Shown piece by piece: positions 35,277 to 43,316 of a DNA stretch of 49,218 bases. The notes below the pieces were generated by a model. It did no database searches and was not told the DNA's origin. It saw nothing but the letters and a program-made list of their open reading frames with translations. A program made the translations under genes and the position numbers. Origin of the DNA: Bacillota bacterium (GTDB lineage Bacteria; Bacillota_A; Clostridia; Lachnospirales; WQUN01); NCBI GenBank assembly GCA_009786175.1, contig WQTQ01000237.1, positions 1 to 49,218 of the forward strand, given 5' to 3'. Numbering within the stretch: the first letter of the stretch is position 1; every line of letters begins with the position of its first letter.

Positions 35277-35348
35277 GGCAGGAAAATTAATTTTATGTGA
35301 TTTAGTCCGTCGCATAAAAGCTGTGCTTGTATTTTGAATATACAACAT
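35265..35348 (-). CDS. leader peptide of the permease operon
   Basis: The ORF has 27 codons starting MLYIQNTSTAFMRRTK, with a strong GGAGGAGG site before the ATG and the TGA inside the attenuator stem. A promoter lies 70 bp upstream and the terminator follows at once, the layout of transcription attenuation by a leader peptide. No codon run points to one amino acid. Alternatively the GGAGGAGGCTTTGCAA stretch could be a PyrR-type RNA site. Confidence 0.6.
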   Translation of the reverse strand: MLYIQNTSTAFMRRTKSHKINFPAKGR

Positions 35349-35415
35349 TGCAAAGCCTCCTCCAATTATGCCGGTTAGGGGTGATGCATGACGTATTTGT
35401 GTCAAGCAAGTTGGA

Positions 35416-35444
35416 ACTATAGCATAATCGTGAAGTTAGTGCAA
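35416..35444 (-). promoter_or_regulatory. promoter of the permease-rluB operon
   Basis: On the minus strand TTGCAC (35439-35444), 17 bp and TATAGT (35416-35421) precede the leader ORF. The spacing is ideal. Confidence 0.65.
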
Positions 35445-35476
35445 GGGGGGCGGAGTTGGGAAAAATTGAGAAACTT

Positions 35477-35555
35477 TTCATAAGATTATAACGGAATGAT
35501 GAATGAGCTTTGCCGCCGCAATCTTATGAACATGGGCTCTGAATTTTTTACTTAA
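35477..35555 (+). repeat. inverted-repeat element with a partial copy of the leader ORF
   Basis: TTCATAAGATT (35477-35487) and its complement (35520-35530) form an 11-bp stem. From 35516 to 35548 the plus strand repeats, inverted, the leader-ORF sequence at 36102-36133, with 21 identical bases and about 30 of 33 overall. A 19-codon ORF (35496-35555) even keeps the peptide motif RNLMNMGS. The stem may also end transcription of the SH3b gene. Confidence 0.6.
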
Positions 35556-35578
35556 AGGTAACTACATGTTATGCTTTA

Positions 35579-36046
35579 CTACCTAACCCATGCCGCGCTT
35601 ACCCATGCATGTGAATTAATTCCATGACTAATCCTATACCACCCGGAAACCCGACCGGTAATAGTCACACGTGCACCATTTGGAAGCGAACCTATTGCCA
35701 ATGAAGCAGTAGTTGGGGCACTACGGACATTAAGTGTACTTCCCGCACCGACATTAACAGTCCTAGTTCCGGACGCGGCGGTAATTCTAACGATATAATT
35801 TCTGTGAACCCAACCGCCGCCGCCGACATAAGCCCAGGTACCATTATAGCGGCTTACTGTCAAGTGACGTCCCATACTTACTGTAGTCAGAATACGAAAG
35901 TTAGTACCGGCTCCGGCTCTTACGTTTAACACATTTACTACAACGACATAATTATTACTTGTTGATGCACTAACATTTTGCGGAACTATGCTAAATAACA
36001 TACTTACTACCAGCATAGCTACTAATAACTTACATGCTTTGTTCAT
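35579..36046 (-). CDS. secreted protein with two SH3b domains
   Basis: The 155-residue protein has a signal peptide (MNKACKLLVAMLVVSMLFSIVPQNVSA) and two bacterial SH3 domains, visible as VVNVLNVRAGAGTNFRILTTV...WVHRNYI and STLNVRSAPTTASLAIGSLPNG...AWVSAAWVR. SH3b domains usually bind cell-wall peptides. No enzyme domain is attached, so it may be a wall-binding adaptor. The ATG overlaps the stop of the leader ORF (ATGA), and both sit behind LytTR-type promoter copy B, so it is probably co-regulated with type VII secretion while itself using the Sec pathway. Confidence 0.85.
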   Translation of the reverse strand: MNKACKLLVAMLVVSMLFSIVPQNVSASTSNNYVVVVNVLNVRAGAGTNFRILTTVSMGRHLTVSRYNGTWAYVGGGGWVHRNYIVRITAASGTRTVNVGAGSTLNVRSAPTTASLAIGSLPNGARVTITGRVSGWYRISHGINSHAWVSAAWVR

Positions 36047-36159
36047 TTGATATTTTCCTCTCTTTGCCTTACGGCTTTTTTGTCTTTTGTGGTTTCCACA
36101 TAAAATTTAGAACCCATGTTCATAAGATTGCGGATCTTAACAAAAATTCGTTGTTTCAT
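36043..36159 (-). CDS. 38-residue small protein upstream of the SH3b gene
   Basis: The basic peptide begins MKQRIFVKIRNLMNMGSKF and is polar and charged to its end. It has an AAGGGAG ribosome site, sits directly behind LytTR-type promoter copy B, and its TGA overlaps the SH3b start codon. Part of its sequence is found again, inverted, at 35516-35548. It may be a translational leader, a peptide signal or a small secreted peptide; nothing in the sequence decides. Confidence 0.55.
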   Translation of the reverse strand: MKQRIFVKIRNLMNMGSKFYVETTKDKKAVRQREENIK

Positions 36160-36182
36160 ACGCTGCTCCCTTCTCTGACACG

Positions 36183-36255
36183 AAGTATAATGCATAATTT
36201 ATCGGGAAAATCACTTTCCTGACGAAATGCATGTTTACGGGAACTAAATGCATTT
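36183..36255 (-). promoter_or_regulatory. LytTR-type box plus -10, copy B (small ORF / SH3b)
   Basis: On the minus strand the 39-bp element (36217-36255) has two TGCATT cores 21 bp apart, the second followed by TCGTCAGGA. CATTATACTT (36183-36192) follows after 24 bp, the same spacing as copies A and C. Transcription runs into the 38-residue ORF 24 bp after the -10. Confidence 0.8.
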
Positions 36256-36277
36256 TATGTAGTTGGACAACTAAAAT

Positions 36278-36318
36278 AGCCCTCGTCTGCGTGTCGGTAA
36301 TCTAACGCAGAGAGGGCT
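36278..36318 (-). terminator. terminator of the Rhs-lipoprotein operon
   Basis: AGCCCTC-g-TCTGCGT pairs with ACGCAGA-GAGGGCT, a 14-bp stem with one bulge and an 11-base loop. The T-run on the minus side is short (ATTTTAG). It lies about 90 bp after the lipoprotein stop. Confidence 0.75.
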
Positions 36319-36409
36319 GTTGGTTTTATAACGGTTATGGGTACTATTCAAAATACCTTTTGTATTGTCACATACAGAAGAAAACTATTGATAGCGCACC
36401 TTAGGATAT

Positions 36410-37282
36410 TCACGGTTGGTTCCAGTTGTTTAGTATTTTAAACTCTTTTAACTCGTCTTGATATCTCTGTGCGTCATACAACTCCATGATACCTATGATT
36501 GGGTCAAATGAGCCATCAACTTGAAAAAGCAGTACTACGTGGCGCCTAGATTCCCCATCCCATCTACCCCAACCCGTATATATGGAGCGACCATAAATAT
36601 CAGACTTGAAAAAGATGGTTCTATTTGAAGGACGCCCTAGGGCATCTTCCCCAAGAGCTGTACGATAAGCCTCGCTTAATGTGCGATTATCTATTGGCCC
36701 TCTTTCTTTACTATGAACGATACGGGTGCTTATGGCATTATCTATTTTTAAAGGCTGATTCCAGCTGTTACGGATTTTGAAATCATTGATCTCATTATAA
36801 GAAAATGGAGATTCCTCGAAGCGATATCCGCTCACTACATTTTCTGCAATAACTCCATCTGTGTTACTGGTACTTGTCCTGTATGATATTTCTAAATCAT
36901 CAAAAATCAAGTACCCATCCTCAAAATTGATCCAGGGTAAAATTGCTCTTTCAAATGAGATAAAATTATTGTGTGGATAAAAGTAAACATAATCTCCATC
37001 CGTCTTTTGACTTATTAAGAGGTTATACGTACTTACCATACTGCTTTCGAAGTAAAAAAACAATTTTCTGCCAAAACTATCCACTGCAACCACATCTACA
37101 TGAGGAGACCTGCCTCCTAAGTGACCTGTTTGCCCTAGCAAAGAGTTAATCGCAACAGTATACAAATCCGGATAAGATCCTTGATAGGAGTTTCGTGGCA
37201 TAGCTATAACACATCCTGTAGCTAATACCAAAATCATATTAATCATTATAGTTGTTGCTATTTTTGTCTGTCTATTAAACAC
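36410..37282 (-). CDS. lipoprotein downstream of the Rhs toxin (candidate immunity protein)
   Basis: The protein has 290 residues if read from the GTG at 37282; a TTG at 37294 would add four. The N-terminus is a lipoprotein signal with lipobox LATGC, so the mature protein is anchored outside the membrane. The rest is not a family I recognise. A motif occurs twice, FKIRNSWNQP in the middle and FKILNNWNQP at the very end, marking two related halves. It lies directly after the Rhs toxin gene in the same direction. An exported lipoprotein in the immunity position would protect against a toxin acting outside the cell, consistent with a protease tip. Confidence 0.65.
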   Translation of the reverse strand: MFNRQTKIATTIMINMILVLATGCVIAMPRNSYQGSYPDLYTVAINSLLGQTGHLGGRSPHVDVVAVDSFGRKLFFYFESSMVSTYNLLISQKTDGDYVYFYPHNNFISFERAILPWINFEDGYLIFDDLEISYRTSTSNTDGVIAENVVSGYRFEESPFSYNEINDFKIRNSWNQPLKIDNAISTRIVHSKERGPIDNRTLSEAYRTALGEDALGRPSNRTIFFKSDIYGRSIYTGWGRWDGESRRHVVLLFQVDGSFDPIIGIMELYDAQRYQDELKEFKILNNWNQP

Positions 37283-37317
37283 ACTATCACCCAAATCTCT
37301 ATTTTTATATAATTACG

Positions 37318-40300
37318 CTACTTTGTATCTTCATACGGTAATACAACACTATCAAATTCCGAGCTGTGAGGAATTAATATACGTAGCAAGTACCTAGATA
37401 TATCAAAATGACTTACGGTTGTTAAAAAACTCCAGTATAGATTAGCTAGAGCTATCTCATTGTCTGTAGGAGTAATATTAGGATGACTAATTCCAGCTCC
37501 CATATCAGCACTTACTTCCCAAGGCATTCTATGGTGTTCAAGTGGAATGAATGGGAGTGATGAAATTACAGATGGTATTGCAATTCCTCTGATATATGTG
37601 AGTAATCCCAATTCCCTTAACTGGTCTAAGTGGGCTCGCTCATGCTGTACAATATAAGTCCTATTCTCGTTTGGATTGAGAATCATAATACCAAAAGACG
37701 CTGACGAACCATTTGGCAGAGGAGCTCTGATCACAAGTTGCCCTCGGTAAATAGAAAAAAAGTTCGAATCCAGTGTCACTTGTGGGCATGAATTATTAAA
37801 ATCGAAATTCCTTACATCCTGCACTAAATTTGTTGCTACATCAGCTACAGTGTTTACACCATCAATTATCCTGTTGCCTACAGTGTTTGCAGCATCAATT
37901 ACCACATTACCAGCATCTCTCACCCATTGTGGCCATAATCCATTCAAATCTACTAAGTTCATTGGATTATTCCAACAATAGGCATATTGGTTAAGTGTAA
38001 ATGGCGCTTCTATGAACCCTTTAACCAGGTCCTCACTAACAAACCGTCCCGTATATGCATCATACTCCCTTGCTTGGGCATACCACGTACCGGCCACGGC
38101 ATCCCACTGATACCCGGTAAACCCAAACGGCTGCGTATCACCGGTTGACGAATCGTACAGCATATTTCCAAATTCATCATACCCATACGCATCCTGTCTC
38201 ACACGGGACGGGCTGCCCAAGTCATCCAGCAGATACTCTTCATTGCCACTAATTCCGCTTGCAAACAGGATATTGTTATCCCATACATAATCCGTTCCGT
38301 CGCGCTCTAGCAGGTTAAAATACTGCTTTGTTAAATCCAATACATCATCTATCTGCTTGGTTGGGTTTAAGCCGGTACTCTTGCCAACACGATGGCCTAA
38401 TCCGTTGTAACGATAAACTGCTTCAAGTCCCGTTTCGTGGTTAATTGCCTTTTCTAAACGGTTAAGCGCACCAAAATGATACTTATTCGCCAACGCGCCG
38501 TTCTTATGCACTTCTGTTAAATTGCCGCGCCTATCATAAGAATATTTCTGCTGCATTCCGGCGGTGTCTACAGTTGAAACCAGCTGGTTAAGCGCGTTGT
38601 AAGAGTATGATGTCCGCATTTCGCCCGCTGTCATTTGTATACGGTTGCCAAAACCATCGTATTCATACCCTCTTAATAGGTTACCATCTTTTGACACTTT
38701 ATGCAAACGATTTAGTGAATCATACGCATAAGAGTACACGCCGCTCTCTTCCGGAAGGCCGCGCCGCTCTTTTGTTATCCCAGTTTTGTTGCCCATTTGG
38801 TCATACTCGTATAGATATTTATCCTGCAGTCCGTCTGCATTCCAATGGCTAAGTTCGCGTAAACGGCCTAAGTCATTGTATTGATATTGTGTCTTTGCTC
38901 CGTTTGAAAACACCTTTTCAACTAAGCGGCTGTGATTGTCGTATTGGTACGTTGCTTGCATGTCTCCGTCGTCTACTTTTGACAGCCTTAAAAATGCGTC
39001 GTACTCGTAGTTAACTTGTTTGCCGCTTGGATATGTCATGCCGCGACGCTCGCCAGAGTTACCCCACGTGTATTCCACAGCTTGGTTTTGATGGTTTATA
39101 ACCTTAGTTGTGCGGCCTAGCTCATCCATTTCAATTTGTGTCAGCCCAAGCCAGTCTTCCACTTCTATTAATTGCCGCAACGGGTTGTAAGACAACTTCA
39201 CTTCCCGCCCGTCTGCATATTGAATTTGCCCAACATCACCGTGGGTGGTGTAGCCATACTTTGTTAAATAGCCATCTTTGTCAACTTTCTCGATTAGTTG
39301 GCCCCGTACGTCATAACGGAAGCTTTCTTTTTGGCCCAGTGCATCTGTTATTTCCTCTACTTGACCCATTAAGTTTCTGCTGTAGCGTGTAATATGGTTA
39401 GCTTTTTCTAAATCCGCGTCCGGGCCTAATTGCCCTGCTTCACCTTGCCTTACTTCTATCAGACGGTCACGTTCGTCATAGGTATACGCAGTCTGGTTGC
39501 CAAGGGCGTCCGTTACCTTAGATAACTGACCTGTGGCTGTATATTCATAAACCGTTTTATGCCCGTTTTCGTCTGTCATGCTTGTTACGTTAGAAACAGC
39601 GTCATAGGTATAATGTTTAGCTGCACCGGCAGAGTCTGTTATTGTTACTATACGGTTTAAGCTGTCGTACTCGTAGGACAATATTTGTCCTGTACGTGTG
39701 GTGTACACTTGTAAATTTCCGCCTTTGTCGTACGAACAGTGTTCTGTATTCCCGTCGGGGTAATGAACAGCCTTTAACCGACCTCCCAATTCATACTCGT
39801 ACCGTGTTTCAAGGCCAGACTCGTCTGTGACGGTAGATATTTTGCCCAGTGGAGTGTAAGTGTATTTGCGGCAATCACCCAAGGGGCTTTTTTCTTCTAC
39901 AAGTTGGCCTGCCGCGTCATAGCTAAGATACACGGTATTCTCTATCGCGTCCGTTACACTTGTAACCTGTCCGATAGAATTATACGTGTAACGCATCTGC
40001 CCGCCTTCCGGGTCTGTTACTTCCACTAACTGCCCATTTGCGTTGTAGGAAAGATTAGTTTTATTGCCTGCCTCATCTATAATTCCTGTCCTGTTACCAT
40101 TCGCGTCGTATTGATACCGCACGGTACTGCCATCCGGTTTTTGGACACACTCTAACCTATTTAATCCGTTGTATACGAATTTTGTCTCTGCGCCGTTTGG
40201 TTCTATAACTTCTGCTAAATTCCACATTATATCGTAATTTAATACTGTTTCTCTGCCAAGCTGATCAATTAGTTTCGACGGACGGTTTAATGCGTTATAT

Positions 40301-42120
40301 TCATACCGGATTCGCCCGCTGTCAAAGTCCGTTATGCTCGTTACTTTATTAAGCTTGTTGTAAGAATACGCACGAATATCCCCTGCAGCGTTCTTCACTT
40401 CCAGGATGTTTCCGGCCTTATCGTATTTGTAATGTGTCTCGTTACTATTTCCGTCTATTGTAGAAATTACACGGTTTAATTTGTCGTAACGATACTTTGT
40501 TACAATTCCTGTGCCGTCTTTTATCTTTGTAATATTACCCCGCTTATCATACTCTATTATACTTTCGGAACCGTCCGGCATGGTAAATGTAGTTACTTTA
40601 CCTTGCTCATCACATACAAAGCCTGTTTTACGCCCCAGTGGGTCTGTAATTCCAAGCATGTTGCCGCAGCTGTCATATTCTAAGACAGTAACTGCCCCTG
40701 CCGGGTTTATTATCCGTACCGGCCTGTTTAACTCGTTGTATTCTATCGCTGTGTTATTGCCAAGCGGGTCTGTTGACGAAGTCATGTTCTTATGGCCATC
40801 GTATTTGTACTGCCATGTATTTTTATTGCGGTCTACATATTTTGTACGGTTATTATCCTCGTCGTATTCAAAGCTTTCTTCACTGTCTGCGTATATGTTT
40901 TTTATGCTGCGGTATTTATCATCCCGCAGATACTCTATTTTATTTCCGTTTTGCTCTGTTACTGTTGTCGATAGGCGGTCATTGTCATACTCCAGATACG
41001 CAACGCCGCCGTCCGCCATGTGCTGAATTGTTGTACGTCCGCTTGGGTCATACTCGTTCCTTACTACATCTATTCCCAATGGGTTTATTATTTTTACCAT
41101 ATTGCCCTTAAGGTCGTACTCATATTCATAAGACGCACCTGTAGGATGCACTACTTCAACTAACTTGCCGTCGTTATATTTAAATGTTACTTGGCGGCCT
41201 ACATGGTCTGATACACCGGCAATGTATCCATCTTCTCCATAAGTGAAGTTAAGGCTGCCGCTGTCGCTACTTACCTTTGACAATAAATTTTCGTAATACT
41301 CCAGCTGTATTTTATTGCCGTTTGTATCTGCGATACAGGTTAGGGCCCCATTTTTGTTAAAATGATATTTGTCCATGCTTTGCAGTGTTAAGCAATAGCT
41401 TACTTCATCATTTTTTACTGCTGTTAACACGTTGCTGCGCCCTGCAGGCGAGGTGTATGTGCCATCCTCTTTACGGGTATAAGTTTCCACATGACCATCA
41501 TCAAATGTTATGTGTACAAGATTTTCGCTTTTAACAAGACAGATATTGAAATTATGTGTCCAATTTTTGCCGATAGTACTGTCATACTCTATAATGGCAT
41601 TATAAAAACGTGTAAAGCCAAGAGAATATCGCCCCGGGATACTTATGTCTTCTTTACTGTAATAAAAGTTGCCTGTGGCAAGGTTTATAGGATCCAATCC
41701 TGACACGCACCACTGCGGACCGCCCGTAATACCTGCAAGCAAGTTACTGGCCCAATTACGAATATTGTCTAAAATTTGCATAAACATAGCTGCCGCACCT
41801 TCAAGCATAGAAAGCGTCAGGCCTTGCGGCAGGTTACCGGCCAGCTCTTGCCAGGCCAAATTCTCATGTGTTACAACAGAATCCTTTAAAGTAGCCAGAA
41901 ACTCTGCCGTGGCATTGGCATCATCTCTGCGGAGTTCTGCAGCTCTGGCGCATTCGTTAATGAAAAACTGTATGTTGGAAATACCGAAACCTTGCTGGCC
42001 GTTAAGCCTGTTAGCCTCACGTCGTAACTGAGAAGCACTTGTGTTTAGCATATCGCCCGCCACCCTTACACGGCTTGCTATGCCTTCTATTTCGTTATAC
42101 CTTAACATAAAATCGCTCAT
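37318..42120 (-). CDS. Rhs polymorphic toxin with type VII N-terminus and zincin-like C-terminus
   Basis: The protein has 1600 residues. Residues 1-97 are the helical module also found at 16583 and 17626 (turn GQQGFGI, end HENLAWQELAG). A DUF6531-like start follows (GLDPINLATGNFYYSKEDI at 141), then several dozen YD/RHS repeats forming the toxin shell, and the core end motif (FGFTGYQWD...RFVSEDLVKG...YAYCWNNPMNLVDLNGL). The last 150 or so residues are the toxin tip. HERAH at 1493-1497 is a HExxH zinc motif, with E1535 in PWEVSAD as likely third ligand. Translation starts at the ATG at 42120, after AAAGGAG, with promoter copy C upstream. Confidence 0.93.
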   Translation of the reverse strand: MSDFMLRYNEIEGIASRVRVAGDMLNTSASQLRREANRLNGQQGFGISNIQFFINECARAAELRRDDANATAEFLATLKDSVVTHENLAWQELAGNLPQGLTLSMLEGAAAMFMQILDNIRNWASNLLAGITGGPQWCVSGLDPINLATGNFYYSKEDISIPGRYSLGFTRFYNAIIEYDSTIGKNWTHNFNICLVKSENLVHITFDDGHVETYTRKEDGTYTSPAGRSNVLTAVKNDEVSYCLTLQSMDKYHFNKNGALTCIADTNGNKIQLEYYENLLSKVSSDSGSLNFTYGEDGYIAGVSDHVGRQVTFKYNDGKLVEVVHPTGASYEYEYDLKGNMVKIINPLGIDVVRNEYDPSGRTTIQHMADGGVAYLEYDNDRLSTTVTEQNGNKIEYLRDDKYRSIKNIYADSEESFEYDEDNNRTKYVDRNKNTWQYKYDGHKNMTSSTDPLGNNTAIEYNELNRPVRIINPAGAVTVLEYDSCGNMLGITDPLGRKTGFVCDEQGKVTTFTMPDGSESIIEYDKRGNITKIKDGTGIVTKYRYDKLNRVISTIDGNSNETHYKYDKAGNILEVKNAAGDIRAYSYNKLNKVTSITDFDSGRIRYEYNALNRPSKLIDQLGRETVLNYDIMWNLAEVIEPNGAETKFVYNGLNRLECVQKPDGSTVRYQYDANGNRTGIIDEAGNKTNLSYNANGQLVEVTDPEGGQMRYTYNSIGQVTSVTDAIENTVYLSYDAAGQLVEEKSPLGDCRKYTYTPLGKISTVTDESGLETRYEYELGGRLKAVHYPDGNTEHCSYDKGGNLQVYTTRTGQILSYEYDSLNRIVTITDSAGAAKHYTYDAVSNVTSMTDENGHKTVYEYTATGQLSKVTDALGNQTAYTYDERDRLIEVRQGEAGQLGPDADLEKANHITRYSRNLMGQVEEITDALGQKESFRYDVRGQLIEKVDKDGYLTKYGYTTHGDVGQIQYADGREVKLSYNPLRQLIEVEDWLGLTQIEMDELGRTTKVINHQNQAVEYTWGNSGERRGMTYPSGKQVNYEYDAFLRLSKVDDGDMQATYQYDNHSRLVEKVFSNGAKTQYQYNDLGRLRELSHWNADGLQDKYLYEYDQMGNKTGITKERRGLPEESGVYSYAYDSLNRLHKVSKDGNLLRGYEYDGFGNRIQMTAGEMRTSYSYNALNQLVSTVDTAGMQQKYSYDRRGNLTEVHKNGALANKYHFGALNRLEKAINHETGLEAVYRYNGLGHRVGKSTGLNPTKQIDDVLDLTKQYFNLLERDGTDYVWDNNILFASGISGNEEYLLDDLGSPSRVRQDAYGYDEFGNMLYDSSTGDTQPFGFTGYQWDAVAGTWYAQAREYDAYTGRFVSEDLVKGFIEAPFTLNQYAYCWNNPMNLVDLNGLWPQWVRDAGNVVIDAANTVGNRIIDGVNTVADVATNLVQDVRNFDFNNSCPQVTLDSNFFSIYRGQLVIRAPLPNGSSASFGIMILNPNENRTYIVQHERAHLDQLRELGLLTYIRGIAIPSVISSLPFIPLEHHRMPWEVSADMGAGISHPNITPTDNEIALANLYWSFLTTVSHFDISRYLLRILIPHSSEFDSVVLPYEDTK

Positions 42121-42157
42121 TGGACTTGCTCCTTTAAAGTGTTTTCGTTTATATCGC

Positions 42158-42230
42158 AAGTATAATACATATTTTTACGATGTTATTTTGGTCCTGACGA
42201 AATGCACGTTTAAGGGAACAGAATGCATTT
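42158..42230 (-). promoter_or_regulatory. LytTR-type box plus -10, copy C (Rhs toxin)
   Basis: The element at 42192-42230 reads, on the minus strand, AAATGCATT...GTGCATTTCGTCAGGA with cores 21 bp apart. TATTATACTT (42158-42167) follows after 24 bp. The Rhs start codon comes 37 bp later. Together with copies A and B this gives three identical promoter layouts. Confidence 0.8.
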
Positions 42231-42260
42231 GGTAAAAAACAGGAAAAATTGTTTTACCCA

Positions 42261-42324
42261 TTGACTGTATCCATTACACCTGCTAAAATGCACTCACAAC
42301 ACTTTTTACGAATATCGTAAAAAG
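42261..42324 (+). promoter_or_regulatory. promoter and 23-bp palindromic operator of the ROK operon
   Basis: TTGACT (42261-42266), 17 bp and TAAAAT (42284-42289) make a strong promoter. Just downstream, CTTTTTACGA-ATA-TCGTAAAAAG (42302-42324) is a perfect inverted repeat covering the early transcribed region. A repressor there would block transcription. The ROK regulator encoded by the first gene is the likely ligand. Confidence 0.75.
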
Positions 42325-42376
42325 TCAGTACATAGTTCTCCCTTACCGTTAATTGTTTTGAAGGATGTGGCTTTAA

Positions 42377-43303
42377 ATGTTGGATAAAGTCAAGCAAAAT
42401 AACATAAAAAACATTTTAACCATTATGCTTTCCCAAGGGGCAAACACAAAGGCAAATATATCATTTTTAACGGGGTTAAGTAACACCACCGTTTCTGACT
42501 GTATAAACGAAGTGCAGGCAATAAATTTTGTAAGCAAAACGGGGTTTGAACAGCCAAGGGGCGGGCGCCGGTCGGCAATTTATCAAATTAACAGGCAATA
42601 CGGTATGTTTCTTGGTATTGCCGTTCTAAAAGACAGTATCTTTTTCACGCTTACAGACAGCTGTGGCAGCATTATAGAATCATTTTTCTATGAAAAGGGA
42701 AAAGAGGCGCGTATTCTTTCTATTTTCAAAGGCATAGAAAAGGCCTGTGAAATGGGGAAAATTCTGGCCATTGGTATTGGTGTCCATGGGGAGGTAGATT
42801 ACCAAAATCAAACACTTATAAGCAGTATGTACGATAATTGGAGCAATGTGCCGTTAAAAGAACTGATAGAGCGAAGATTCCGCATTGTCACTTATCTAGA
42901 TAACATTGCAAACCATTTAGCTGTTTGGGAAAAAATTATGGGCAGGAAACATCAAAATTTCCTTTGGGCAAATGAAGAACCCGACATAGAAAAGCTGGGG
43001 GTAATTTTAAACGGGTCGGTACTTCGGGGGCAAAAAAACATGTGCGGCCAGATAGTAAAAGATAAAGAATCCCACAGCAAAGAAGCTTATCTGGCAAGCT
43101 TACAGAACATTGCGCAGTTCTTGGATGTGGAATGCATAATCCTGGGCTCTGACAGAAGTTGTTTACAAGAGCCGAACGAAACGGAAGGCGTTATTCCAAT
43201 ATACAAAGTAAAAGCAGGACCAACTGAAACCGCAGGCGCGGCAGCAGTTGCGGTACAGCTGGAGTGGTTTTTTTCAATACTAAGGCGGGCAGAGCCCAAT
43301 TGA
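42377..43303 (+). CDS. ROK family transcriptional regulator
   Basis: The 308-residue protein has an N-terminal winged helix-turn-helix (KQNNIKNILTIMLSQGANTKANISFLTGLSNTTVSDCINEV) and a ROK (NagC/XylR-type) sugar-binding domain. ROK kinase motifs are degenerate: the DxGxT phosphate loop reads VLKDSIFFTLTD, and the cysteine-rich zinc motif is absent, so it is a regulator and not a kinase. It should sense the sugar or sugar derivative handled by the operon it begins and bind the palindrome upstream of its own gene. Confidence 0.8.
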   Translation: MLDKVKQNNIKNILTIMLSQGANTKANISFLTGLSNTTVSDCINEVQAINFVSKTGFEQPRGGRRSAIYQINRQYGMFLGIAVLKDSIFFTLTDSCGSIIESFFYEKGKEARILSIFKGIEKACEMGKILAIGIGVHGEVDYQNQTLISSMYDNWSNVPLKELIERRFRIVTYLDNIANHLAVWEKIMGRKHQNFLWANEEPDIEKLGVILNGSVLRGQKNMCGQIVKDKESHSKEAYLASLQNIAQFLDVECIILGSDRSCLQEPNETEGVIPIYKVKAGPTETAGAAAVAVQLEWFFSILRRAEPN

Positions 43304-43316
43304 GAAGAGGTAGCCT

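Noticed and set aside
38607..41111. Several plus-strand ORFs of 60-171 residues
   Set aside because: They are antisense to the Rhs repeats and vary with the repeat unit; none has a ribosome site or domain.
42121..42159. Longer N-terminus of the Rhs protein from a TTG
   Set aside because: The ATG at 42120 has AAAGGAG and aligns with the starts of the two sister proteins; the TTG would lie inside the -10 element of the promoter.
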